Shown piece by piece: positions 15,801-22,238 of a stretch of DNA of 22,299 bases. The DNA is taken from the NCBI GenBank assembly GCA_038239005.1, contig JBBSFE010000114.1:1-22299 (forward strand), read 5' to 3'. The stretch's first letter is position 1. Each line of letters starts with the position of its first letter. This stretch comes from DASXHD01 sp038239005. GTDB lineage: Bacteria > Myxococcota_A > Polyangia > Polyangiales > Polyangiaceae. The notes beneath the pieces are model-generated. The model saw only the letters and a program-made list of their open reading frames with translations. It was not told the origin of the DNA and ran no database searches. The translations under genes were made by a program, and so were the position numbers.

Positions 15801-17302
15801 AAAGCGATGCCCTCGTGTCGCTCGTCGCTCGTTACGCGCGCACGCACGTTCCATTCGTGATGCACGACGTCGCCCGCCGCCTTGGCATCACCGAGGTGCG
15901 CGCGCTCGGTGCGCTCGAAGCGCTCGTTCGTCGTGGTCGCGTCGTCGTCGGTGCGTTTCTTCCGACGGGCGCTGGCGGTCTCGAGCACTGCGACAAGGAA
16001 GTCCTTGGCTCGCTCCGCAGAAAAGCGCTCGCTGCGCTTCGCAAAGAAGTCGAGCCTGTCGACCCCGCGACGTACCAGCGATTCTTGCTCGCGTGGCAGG
16101 GCATCGGGGAGAGCCGCCGCAATCCCGACGCACTGCTCGCCACCGTTGCGCAGCTCGAAGGTTGTCCGCTCCTTGCGTCGGCGCTGGAGACCGACATTCT
16201 TCGCGCGCGCGTGCCGGATTATCGCCCAGGCGATCTCGACGAGCTCGTCAGCGCGGGCCTCGTCGTGTGGAGCGGCGTCGAAAGCGTCGGCACGAGCGAC
16301 GGACGCATCGCGCTCTACCTCGCGGACCACGAAGCGCTCTTGTCGCCTCCACTACGCATCGCCGAAGGTGCGCTTGCAGCACGGCTCCGCGAAACCTTCC
16401 AACAACGAGGCGCGCTCTTCTTCAACGACTTGGTACGCATCGTTCAGGTGTATGGCCCCGAAGCGCATGAAGCCTTGTGGGACATGATCTGGTGCGGCGA
16501 AGTCACCAACGACACGCTCGAGCCACTTAGAGCATTCGTCGGCGTCCGTGGTCCGTCGCGTCGCGCATCGCCAAGCTCCGGTCGTTTCTCGCTTCGCGCC
16601 ACACGGTGGGAGAAATTGCCGACGCCCACCGAGCACCGCGCGGCTCTCGCGCGCTCGCTTCTCGATCGCTACGGCGTCGTCGTACGCGAGAGCGCCCACG
16701 CCGAGAGCGTCGAAGCCGGCTTTAGCGCCGTCTACGACGTGCTCAAACACCTCGAAGAATCCGGTCGCGTGCGTCGCGGGTACTTCGTCGATGGCGCGGG
16801 CGGTGCCCAGTTCGCGATGCCCGAAGCCGCCGATCGCTTGCGCATCGAACGCCAAGAGAGCGCTGAATCCGAATCGGAGCCCGCTCGCTGGCTCGCCGCG
16901 ACCGATCCCGCCAACGCGTATGGCGCTCTCCTTCCGTGGCCAGCCGGCGCCGAAGACGCGCGCCCGAGTCGCTCCGCGGGCGCACACGTCATGATCCACG
17001 GCGGCGCGCTCCTCGCGTGGGTTGCGCGCGGCGAATCGGCGATCCTCACGTTCCTTCCATCCGACGAACGCGATAGCGCGCGTGCCGCGGCACACCTCGC
17101 GCGATGTCTCGCGTCACTCGTCGACGCACCAGGCTCGTTGCGCCGCGCGCTCCTCGTCGAAACGATCGACCGCCGACCCGCAAGCGAGAGCCCGCTCGGT
17201 CGCGCTCTCTCCGAAGCCGGTTTCGTCCACGGCGCACGCGGTTGGATGAAGCGCGGTCGGCGCCGCTTCGACGAGCCCGACATCGACGAGCTCCCGTCAT
17301 GA
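12887..17302 (+). CDS. lhr: Full-length Lhr-type ATP-dependent helicase
   Basis: Lhr is a superfamily 2 helicase that moves 3' to 5' on single-stranded DNA and unwinds RNA:DNA and DNA duplexes; it is linked to DNA repair. The 1471-aa length matches the long bacterial form (E. coli 1538 aa) rather than the shorter Lhr-Core of about 850-900 aa. Visible motifs are Walker A APTGSGKT at 44-51, DEIH at 155-158, SAT at 193-195 and motif VI QRVGRASHQVGG near residue 365. The following Lhr-specific winged-helix and beta-barrel region contains MPFWHGD near residue 575, which matches the conserved Trp that stacks on DNA in mycobacterial Lhr. The C-terminal 600 residues correspond to the Lhr C-terminal domain with tandem winged helices. 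The stop overlaps the start of the HExxH gene (ATGA), implying coupled translation. Confidence 0.95.
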   Translation: MVDPLSTFAEPTRAYFRGAFGEPTSAQTKGWPPIARGESTLILAPTGSGKTLAAFLSAIDRLAFARENRGRVLYVSPLKALAVDVERNLRAPLVGIQGADAITVGIRTGDTSAAERARMVRHPPDILITTPESLYLLLTSDARKILTSIDTVIIDEIHQLVQTKRGAHLFVSLERLEALRGKDAKPLQRIGLSATQKPLKETARLLGGYVDGEPRAVTVVDVGEAKKLVLSVQTPDIDMSRIGQEEETHEGSAAGAAARHSIWPHLHPRIVELVRAHRSTMIFVNSRRLAERLATALNDLAGEEIALAHHGSVAREKRAMIEDRLKRGDLPAIVATSSLELGIDMGAVDLVIQVEAPPSIASGIQRVGRASHQVGGVPRGVLMPKHRADLLACAAASAGMNEGAIEETFVLKNPLDVIAQQIVAIVAVEKDAVALEDVYDLVRRAAPYCDLPRTAFEGVLDMLSGRYPSDEFAELRPRLVWDRLKNTLRARASSKRLAIVNGGTIPDRGLYGVFLASGAEKSGRRVGELDEEMVFELREGEVFLLGASSWRAETITSDRVLVTPAAGEPGKMPFWHGDRAGRTPAFGARVGALTKRIATSKPAEAARFLEKEHKLDTSAAKNLVSYIADQLKDGAVPTDDAIVVERFIDDIGDLRVCVLTPFGSRVHAPWAMAILAKLRAAIPGDPDVVWSDDGIAFRITATTSDPPLDIFFPRSDEVEALVTESLSQSSLFAARFREAAGRALLLPRRFPGKRTPLWAQRKRASDLLAVASRYPSFPIVLETYRECLRDVFDLPALRDLLHKVETRRIRAIHIESTSPTPFAASLLFSFVANFIYDGDAPLAERRAHALSIDHAQLREILGESELRQLFDEELLASHERWLQRLDVPITSADALADLLHAIGDLSRDEIALRCPANPDAWIEELERDRRIVRIRVGTGDVRFVADVDAARYRDALGVALPMGLPDSLLAHQSDALVSLVARYARTHVPFVMHDVARRLGITEVRALGALEALVRRGRVVVGAFLPTGAGGLEHCDKEVLGSLRRKALAALRKEVEPVDPATYQRFLLAWQGIGESRRNPDALLATVAQLEGCPLLASALETDILRARVPDYRPGDLDELVSAGLVVWSGVESVGTSDGRIALYLADHEALLSPPLRIAEGALAARLRETFQQRGALFFNDLVRIVQVYGPEAHEALWDMIWCGEVTNDTLEPLRAFVGVRGPSRRASPSSGRFSLRATRWEKLPTPTEHRAALARSLLDRYGVVVRESAHAESVEAGFSAVYDVLKHLEESGRVRRGYFVDGAGGAQFAMPEAADRLRIERQESAESESEPARWLAATDPANAYGALLPWPAGAEDARPSRSAGAHVMIHGGALLAWVARGESAILTFLPSDERDSARAAAHLARCLASLVDAPGSLRRALLVETIDRRPASESPLGRALSEAGFVHGARGWMKRGRRRFDEPDIDELPS

Positions 17303-17820
17303 CGTGCGACGAGTTCCTCGCGGAGATGCGCGGCGAGTTTCCAACGTTCTCGATTCGCTACAAACGCGACAGCGACTTCCAACGCGCCATCCACGTTGCG
17401 ATCCGCATCATCACGCTCGATCGCATGAAGACATACGCGACGCAGTACCACACGGTCCTCTTCGGAACGCTGTGGGTGCCCGACGCGTGGGATGCGATGA
17501 GCGACGTCGACCGCGTCATCCTCCTTCGCCACGAGCGCGTCCACTTGCGCCAGCGCCAGCGTATGGGCGACGTCGTGATGGCGTTCGTTTACCTCGTCCC
17601 GATCTGCCCTCTCTTTCTCGCCTACGGTCGCGCGCGCATCGAGTGGGAGGCGTATGAAGAAACCATCGCCGCCACCGCCGAGCTCCTCGGCATGGAGCGC
17701 GCACGCGCGCTGAAGCCCGGAATCGTGCGGCGTTTCGTCTCCGCGGATTACGGCTGGATGTGGCCCTTTCCGAAAACCGTCGGCCGCTGGTTCGAGGAAC
17801 AAATCGAGCGACTTATGTGA
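17299..17820 (+). CDS. Small HExxH protein, putative zinc metallopeptidase, coupled to lhr
   Basis: The 173-aa product carries LLRHERVHLRQ, a zinc-type HExxH motif at residues 78-82, and a Glu-rich helix RIEWEAYEET (about 113-122) about 35 residues later that could give the third zinc ligand, as in gluzincin proteases. Between them is a hydrophobic stretch, VVMAFVYLVPICPLFLAYG (about 92-110), that could be buried or lie in a membrane. No signal peptide is present. I do not recognise a named family; short predicted peptidases with HExxH followed by RQ occur in phages and myxobacteria. Start choice: the ATG at 17299 overlaps the lhr stop as ATGA, and the frame open farther upstream lies inside lhr. 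The coupling suggests that it is made together with Lhr, perhaps acting in the same repair process, but proteolytic activity is unproven. Confidence 0.8.
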   Translation: MTCDEFLAEMRGEFPTFSIRYKRDSDFQRAIHVAIRIITLDRMKTYATQYHTVLFGTLWVPDAWDAMSDVDRVILLRHERVHLRQRQRMGDVVMAFVYLVPICPLFLAYGRARIEWEAYEETIAATAELLGMERARALKPGIVRRFVSADYGWMWPFPKTVGRWFEEQIERLM

Positions 17821-17835
17821 TAGAAACCGGCTCCT

Positions 17836-18606
17836 ATGTCGGTCTCTCTCTCACTCACCGGCAAAGTCGCAATCATCACGGGGGCTAGCCGTGGGATCGG
17901 GCAAGCCATTGCGACCACGTTCGTCGAGCAGGGCGCATCCGTCGTCATCGCTTCTCGCAAAGAAGACGGCATCCGCGCGACCGCCGACAAGCTCGAAAAA
18001 CTACGTGCAGGATGCACGCTTCCGGTCGCCGCGCACACCGGCAAAGAGGACGACTGCAAAGCGCTCGTCGCCAAAGCCGTCGCGAAATTCGGCAAAGTCG
18101 ACATCCTCGTCAACAACGCGGGCACGAACCCGTACTTCGGTCCGATGATCGACGTCGAGATGCCCGCCTGGGACAAGACATTCGAGGTCAACCTCAAGGG
18201 CTACTTCTGGATGTCGCGCGAAGTCGCGCGTCATCTTCGCGGTCGTGAGTCGCCCGGCGCCATCGTCAACATCGCGAGCATCGTCGGCATGATGGCCGCG
18301 CCGCTCCAAGGCGTCTACGGCATGACGAAAGCGGCCGTCATCTCGATGACGAAAACCTTCGCGCTCGAGCTCGGCCCATCGAAGATTCGCGTCAACGCGA
18401 TCTCGCCCGGCATGGTCGATACGAAGCTTGCCGCTGCCATCGTCGGCAACGACGTCCTCATGAACGAAATCAATTCGCGCACCGCGCTCAATCGCGTCGC
18501 ACAACCCGAAGAGATCGCCGGCGCCGCGCTCTATCTCGCAAGCGACGCCGCAAGCTTCACAACCGGCGAGGTCATCGTCGTCGACGGCGGTTTACAGATC
18601 ACGTGA
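17836..18606 (+). CDS. Short-chain dehydrogenase/reductase (SDR)
   Basis: This 256-aa classical SDR uses NAD(P)H to oxidise or reduce an alcohol/carbonyl group. It shows the nucleotide-binding TGASRGIG at 15-22, NNAG at 93-96, the catalytic N119, S148, Y161 and K165 (YGMTK), and the C-terminal GEVIVVDGG. R41 after the second strand (IASRK) suggests NADPH over NADH. The substrate cannot be read; relatives include 3-oxoacyl reductases and DHRS4-like carbonyl reductases. It begins 15 bases after the HExxH gene. TAGAAA (17821-17826), 9 bases before its ATG, is a poor -10 candidate, so it may have its own promoter or belong to the lhr unit. Its TGA overlaps the GTG start of the kinase (GTGA), so the pair is translationally coupled even though the functions look unrelated. 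Confidence 0.93.
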   Translation: MSVSLSLTGKVAIITGASRGIGQAIATTFVEQGASVVIASRKEDGIRATADKLEKLRAGCTLPVAAHTGKEDDCKALVAKAVAKFGKVDILVNNAGTNPYFGPMIDVEMPAWDKTFEVNLKGYFWMSREVARHLRGRESPGAIVNIASIVGMMAAPLQGVYGMTKAAVISMTKTFALELGPSKIRVNAISPGMVDTKLAAAIVGNDVLMNEINSRTALNRVAQPEEIAGAALYLASDAASFTTGEVIVVDGGLQIT

Positions 18607-20120
18607 GTCTCACCGAAGGGCAAGTCATCGCCGGAAAATACCGGCTCAACTCGCTACTCGGCCAGGGCGGCATGGCGACGGTGTGGTGTGCGACCAATAC
18701 GTTCACCGACCGCCAATTCGCGGTGAAGTTCCTGCTCCCGACGTTCGCGCAAACGCCCGAGGCCGCGCAACGCTTCATGATGGAGGCAAAAGTCTCCGGG
18801 CGCGTGCAGCACGCCAACGTGATCGAAGTGATCGACGTCGGCCAAGCCGAAGACGGCTCGCTCTTCCTCGTGATGGAGCTTTTGCACGGTGACTCGCTCG
18901 AGCACGTCATACGCAAACAAAAGCCACCGATGCTCGTGCACGACTTTCTCTCGGTCATGCTCGACGTTGCACGCGCTCTCGCCGCGGCTCACCGCGCGGG
19001 CGTCATTCACCGCGACTTGAAGCCATCGAACATCATGATCCACAAGGACCGCGAAGGCGTCGCCGTCCCCAAAGTGCTCGACTTCGGCGTCAGCAAGTTC
19101 TTGCTCGAGGGCGACCGCGACAACTCCCTCACCATCGCAGGCACCGTGCTCGGCTCGCCGCTCTACATGAGCCCCGAGCAAGCCATGGGCTTGGCCGACC
19201 TCGATCACCGCACCGACCTGTTCGCGTTCGGCGCGATCCTCTTCGAAGCGCTCTGCGGTTTTCGCTGCTACGACGCGCCCAACTTCAATGCGCTCATCGT
19301 GACGATCGCCACGACGCAGCCAAAGAACGTCGATCACTACGCCGCGCATTTGCCAGAGTCGCTTCGAGCGCTCGTCCGCAATTGTCTCGTCACCGACAAG
19401 AACCAACGCGCCGAATCGTTCGAGCACATCATCGAGCGCCTCACGCCGATCATCGCGGAGATGAAAGCGGCGTCGCCGATGCGGCTGCCCGTTCCCGTAC
19501 GGCGCCCCGGCGAGCCACCGCCCGATCCGGAAAACACTGCCGCGATGCCGGCCATCATTCGGCCGAGCGATCGTCCGCCGCCGCCTTCATCCGATCAACG
19601 CGGCGAGCAAGTGCCGGGCTCGGGGTCGGCTGCGCCTTGGGCGGGCTCGCTTCCGGGTTATCGACCCGCCTCGAAGCCGCCGGTGATTTTGTTCGCGATC
19701 GTCGGCGCCGTCCTTGCGTCGTTCGTGATCGTCGTTGCTGTGGGTTTTCTCATCGCGAAGCGTCACCGCTCTCAGGACGTCGCCGCAACACAAACGGCCA
19801 CGGCAGCTCCTCCAGTGATCGAGCTGCCTTCAGCGACTGCATCGAGCTCGTCGGAGGTTCCCGTCGTCAGCGTCGACGCGATTCCGATGACGCAATCCGG
19901 CAAGCTTCACGTCGGCAAGCTCAACGTCGAAGCAACACCTCAAGCGTGCACGATCTCGGTCGATGGCAAATCGCGCGGGACGACGCCACAATTCTTGAGC
20001 GATCTCTCACCTGGCCCACACTCCGTTCGCTGCGAGAACTCGTCGGGCATCGCGAAGATCGTCACCGTCTCGGTCGTTGAAGGACAGACGGCGCATCACC
20101 GTTTCTCGACGAGCCCCTAG
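18603..20120 (+). CDS. Transmembrane Ser/Thr protein kinase with C-terminal PEGA-like domain
   Basis: The 505-aa protein has an N-terminal Hanks-type kinase domain (about residues 13-285): the Gly loop LGQGGMATVW, ATP-binding K42 (FAVKFL), the catalytic HRDLKPSN at 136-143, DFG at 160-162, and the activation segment ending in GSPLYMSPEQ. All catalytic residues are present, so the kinase should be active. A Pro/Ser-rich linker (about 290-358) leads to one transmembrane helix (about 359-386, ending in KRHR). The extracytoplasmic part ends in a PEGA-like beta domain (GKLNVEATPQACTISVDGK, about 437-503), often seen in myxobacterial surface kinases. The GTG start overlaps the SDR stop. The next gene, a lipoprotein, begins 3 bases after the stop, so the kinase may sense or control the envelope proteins encoded beside it. 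Confidence 0.95.
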   Translation: MSLTEGQVIAGKYRLNSLLGQGGMATVWCATNTFTDRQFAVKFLLPTFAQTPEAAQRFMMEAKVSGRVQHANVIEVIDVGQAEDGSLFLVMELLHGDSLEHVIRKQKPPMLVHDFLSVMLDVARALAAAHRAGVIHRDLKPSNIMIHKDREGVAVPKVLDFGVSKFLLEGDRDNSLTIAGTVLGSPLYMSPEQAMGLADLDHRTDLFAFGAILFEALCGFRCYDAPNFNALIVTIATTQPKNVDHYAAHLPESLRALVRNCLVTDKNQRAESFEHIIERLTPIIAEMKAASPMRLPVPVRRPGEPPPDPENTAAMPAIIRPSDRPPPPSSDQRGEQVPGSGSAAPWAGSLPGYRPASKPPVILFAIVGAVLASFVIVVAVGFLIAKRHRSQDVAATQTATAAPPVIELPSATASSSSEVPVVSVDAIPMTQSGKLHVGKLNVEATPQACTISVDGKSRGTTPQFLSDLSPGPHSVRCENSSGIAKIVTVSVVEGQTAHHRFSTSP

Positions 20121-20123
20121 ACC

Positions 20124-21203
20124 ATGAAACACGTCCTTGCCGCGGTTGCGCTCGTCGGTTGTTCCGGCGCGCAGCGGCCGCCAGAGGACCGAACGGTCGC
20201 GACGCAGTCTCTGCTAGACGCAACACTCGACGCCACACTCGAGCTCGACGCCGCACTCGACCGAGAGTGCGATGCGGCAACCGACGTCGATGCCGCCGAG
20301 CCGTTCGATGATCCCATGGCGATCCACAAAGAAGAGCGCGCCGAGTTGATCGCGCTCGTCGACGTGCGCCCGTTCACCGAAGCCGAATACCGGCTCGTGC
20401 GCCCCGACATTTTCTTGAACCTCAACGTCGGCCCTGCAGTGACGCGCATGAATCAAGGCAACAAAGCGATCGCGCATCACTCGCGTGGTCAGCGAGCATG
20501 CCTCGCCGGGCTCGAGCACGCGACGTCGCAAACCGAAGAGCAACGAACGCGATGCGCCGCGCCAAACATGGTCCCCGTGTACAGACACGGAGACAGCAAA
20601 ACTGCTGCATACTGCATCGATCAGTTCGAGTTCCCGAACAAACCTTGCGAGCTCCCTTTCGTCTGGGCCGCGCCCACGCACGCCCAGACCGCATGCACCA
20701 TCCAAGGCAAACGCCTCTGCACGGAAGACGAATGGAGCCTCGCGTGCCGCGCCGACCCCGCCGGCGGCGCCGACTCGCTCTACGCCTACGGAAACGATCT
20801 CGACCTCGACATCTGCAACACGAACAAGAAGCGCGAGAACAAGTGCAACCCGCAAACGGCCGAAAAAACCTGGGCTACATGCGACACCGACACGGAGCCC
20901 GCGGGCTCGTTTCCGAAGTGCCATTCGCGCTTCGGCGTCTATGACATGCACGGCAACGTCGCCGAAATCATGACCCGCAAAGACAAAGACGGCACCATCG
21001 TGAGTCAGCTCAAAGGCAGCGCCTTCTTCTATGCCGAGGTCGCGCGCCGGCCCGACGAGCCTCAATTGCCCACGGGTCGCGAGACATACCCCGATCAGTG
21101 CAACTACGATCCGCGCTGGCACATCGAGCCCATGACCGGCGCGTGGCACGTGAACTATCACCTTGGTTTCCGATGCTGCAAAACCATCCCGGCGATTCAC
21201 TGA
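20124..21203 (+). CDS. Lipoprotein with FGE-sulfatase (SUMF1-like) fold, probably non-catalytic as an FGE
   Basis: A 359-aa lipoprotein: the signal MKHVLAAVALVGC places the lipidated Cys at 13. Residues 31-46 are a repetitive Leu/Asp/Ala stretch. The C-terminal half shows the hallmarks of the FGE-sulfatase fold: YCIDQFEFPN at 163-172, GKRLCTEDEWSLAC at 195-208, the Gly-rich segment with YAYGND, GVYDMHGNVAEI at 271-282 and the ending LGFRCC. In true formylglycine-generating enzymes a GGSWxC...C segment carries the active-site Cys pair; here the matching place reads KGSAFFYAEV with no Cys, so formylglycine synthesis is unlikely. About a dozen other Cys may form disulfides. Its ATG is 3 bases after the kinase stop, and its TGA shares one base with the next ATG (TGATG). 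It may be a ligand-binding partner of the kinase; this is inference. Confidence 0.88.
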   Translation: MKHVLAAVALVGCSGAQRPPEDRTVATQSLLDATLDATLELDAALDRECDAATDVDAAEPFDDPMAIHKEERAELIALVDVRPFTEAEYRLVRPDIFLNLNVGPAVTRMNQGNKAIAHHSRGQRACLAGLEHATSQTEEQRTRCAAPNMVPVYRHGDSKTAAYCIDQFEFPNKPCELPFVWAAPTHAQTACTIQGKRLCTEDEWSLACRADPAGGADSLYAYGNDLDLDICNTNKKRENKCNPQTAEKTWATCDTDTEPAGSFPKCHSRFGVYDMHGNVAEIMTRKDKDGTIVSQLKGSAFFYAEVARRPDEPQLPTGRETYPDQCNYDPRWHIEPMTGAWHVNYHLGFRCCKTIPAIH

Positions 21204-21898
21204 TGGAAGACGACGAGACGCAGCGCGCGATTCGAGACGCCGTTCTCTCCGAGGAGCCGAACCTCGCCGGGCTTCCACCGCGCATCGCGATCTATCGGCA
21301 GCTCGTTCGGAACACGCTCTCCGAGGTCGTGCACAAGCTTCTCGCGCGAACACGCGAGCACATGGGCCCGGCATTCGACGACAGCTTCGCGCGCTTTCTC
21401 GAGGAGCACGGCCCGCGCACGCACTACCTCCGAGACGTGCCGCGCGAGTTCGTCGTGTGGGCAACGCCGTATTGGCGCGAAACGGGAGCGGCCGCGTGGG
21501 TCGTCGATCTCGCGCGCCACGAGCTCACCTGCTTCGGTGTGTCGACCGCGCCTCGTCTCGCGGAGCCGCGCGCTGTCGATGTCGCCATCGATCGGCCGCT
21601 CCTTTTGTCGTCGCTCGTGCGCATGGAGCACTACGCGTACGCCGTTCACGAGCCGCTTCCGCCACCGCCGCGCGCGACCACGCTCCTCTACTATCGCGAC
21701 CACGAGCACCTTCTTCGCACGCTCGAGCTCAGCCCGCTGGCCGCGGCGATCTTGGAGCGCGCCGCACTTCCGTTGAAAGACGCCATCGCCGAAGGCTGCT
21801 CGGAAACGAACATCCCGATGAACGACGACACCCTCGCATCGGTCGCGCGTCTTCTCGCCGACCTCGGCGACCGCGGCGTTTTGCTCGGCGCCGTTTAG
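21203..21898 (+). CDS. HvfC/BufC-like protein with a DUF2063-type N-terminal domain
   Basis: The 231-aa product has an N-terminal helical domain (about residues 20-110) with the pattern of DUF2063 (HvfC/BufC, MbnC-like): RIAIYRQLVRNTLSEVVHK, then FARFLEEHGPRTHYLRDVP and FVVWATPYW. Family members act as partners of DUF692 (BufB/MbnB-like) iron enzymes that modify peptide cysteines, but others occur alone with unknown roles. The C-terminus (about 150-231) has ELSPLAAAILERAAL, also seen at the end of such proteins. No DUF692 gene or bufferin-type precursor is visible in the window. Start choice: the frame is open to 21098, but the ATG at 21203 shares its A with the SUMF1-like stop and gives a sensible N-terminus. 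It has no signal peptide, so it is cytosolic. Family assignment is from remembered motif pattern, not a search. Confidence 0.72.
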   Translation: MEDDETQRAIRDAVLSEEPNLAGLPPRIAIYRQLVRNTLSEVVHKLLARTREHMGPAFDDSFARFLEEHGPRTHYLRDVPREFVVWATPYWRETGAAAWVVDLARHELTCFGVSTAPRLAEPRAVDVAIDRPLLLSSLVRMEHYAYAVHEPLPPPPRATTLLYYRDHEHLLRTLELSPLAAAILERAALPLKDAIAEGCSETNIPMNDDTLASVARLLADLGDRGVLLGAV

Positions 21899-21920
21899 CC
21901 CCAATCGAGAATATAGCTTG

Positions 21921-22238
21921 CTATTTGAACGGCGGAATGCAGTCAGGATAATTGCCGATGCCGTAAAAACACAGTTCGGGGATGCAGCATCCCCAAAGGC
22001 CGTTGTGAGCCTCGTCGTACACGCAAGTAAAGCCTGCATCAACATTGCAATAGAGCGCTAGTCGATCTGAGGGACACGTCGCGACTGGCCCGTCGTGAAG
22101 GTCACAATAGGGTCGGGGTCCAGTTTCGGGCTCACCCGAAGCATCCAGTGTGGAGATGGACCGGGTGTGACTCTCATCCTGATCACGCCGCGCTTCGAAT
22201 CCGCAGGGGTGGCGCGCGTAGTGTGATGTCCATCGCAT
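21921..22238 (-). CDS. Small Cys-rich protein, hypothetical; start uncertain
   Basis: The 105-residue frame has eight cysteines between residues 45 and 100 (C45, C55, C64, C72, C84, C85, C90, C100), enough for four disulfides, and ends in GLWGCCIPELCF. A Trp-x-Cys-Cys run is reminiscent of small secreted Cys-rich proteins in Polyangiales. The N-terminal 40 residues look disordered and show no signal peptide. The frame stays open to the right edge, so the true start may lie outside the window or the N-terminus may be frameshifted. AGGTGG (complement of 22243-22248) lies 4 bases before the ATG and is the only Shine-Dalgarno-like motif seen before a gene here. The DNA from 21901 to 22080 is about 45-57% G+C by hand count, well below its neighbours, which suggests acquisition or relaxed selection. 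Confidence 0.5.
   Translation of the reverse strand: MRWTSHYARHPCGFEARRDQDESHTRSISTLDASGEPETGPRPYCDLHDGPVATCPSDRLALYCNVDAGFTCVYDEAHNGLWGCCIPELCFYGIGNYPDCIPPFK

Noticed and set aside
13907..16330. An 807-codon open frame on the minus strand opposite lhr
   Set aside because: It lies wholly antisense to the clear Lhr helicase. Long open antisense frames are expected in DNA of this GC content, and the peptide is rich in Arg/Ala/Glu with no recognisable domain.
20124..21203. Active formylglycine-generating enzyme with a sulfatase target nearby
   Set aside because: The catalytic Cys pair region is not preserved and no sulfatase gene with a CxPxR motif was seen in the window.
20214..21464. A 416-codon minus-strand frame across the SUMF1-like and HvfC-like genes
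   Set aside because: Antisense shadow: Arg/Ala-rich peptide with no motif, while both plus-strand genes show family signatures and coupled starts.
21911..21926. Terminator-like ATAGC-TT-GCTAT between the convergent genes at the right end
   Set aside because: The stem is only 5 bp and AT-rich, the loop is 2 bases and the T-run is short; a working intrinsic terminator is doubtful.
21921..22238. Bufferin or methanobactin-type precursor peptide beside the HvfC-like gene
   Set aside because: It is on the opposite strand, lacks a signal peptide and the EGKCG motif, and no DUF692 enzyme is present.
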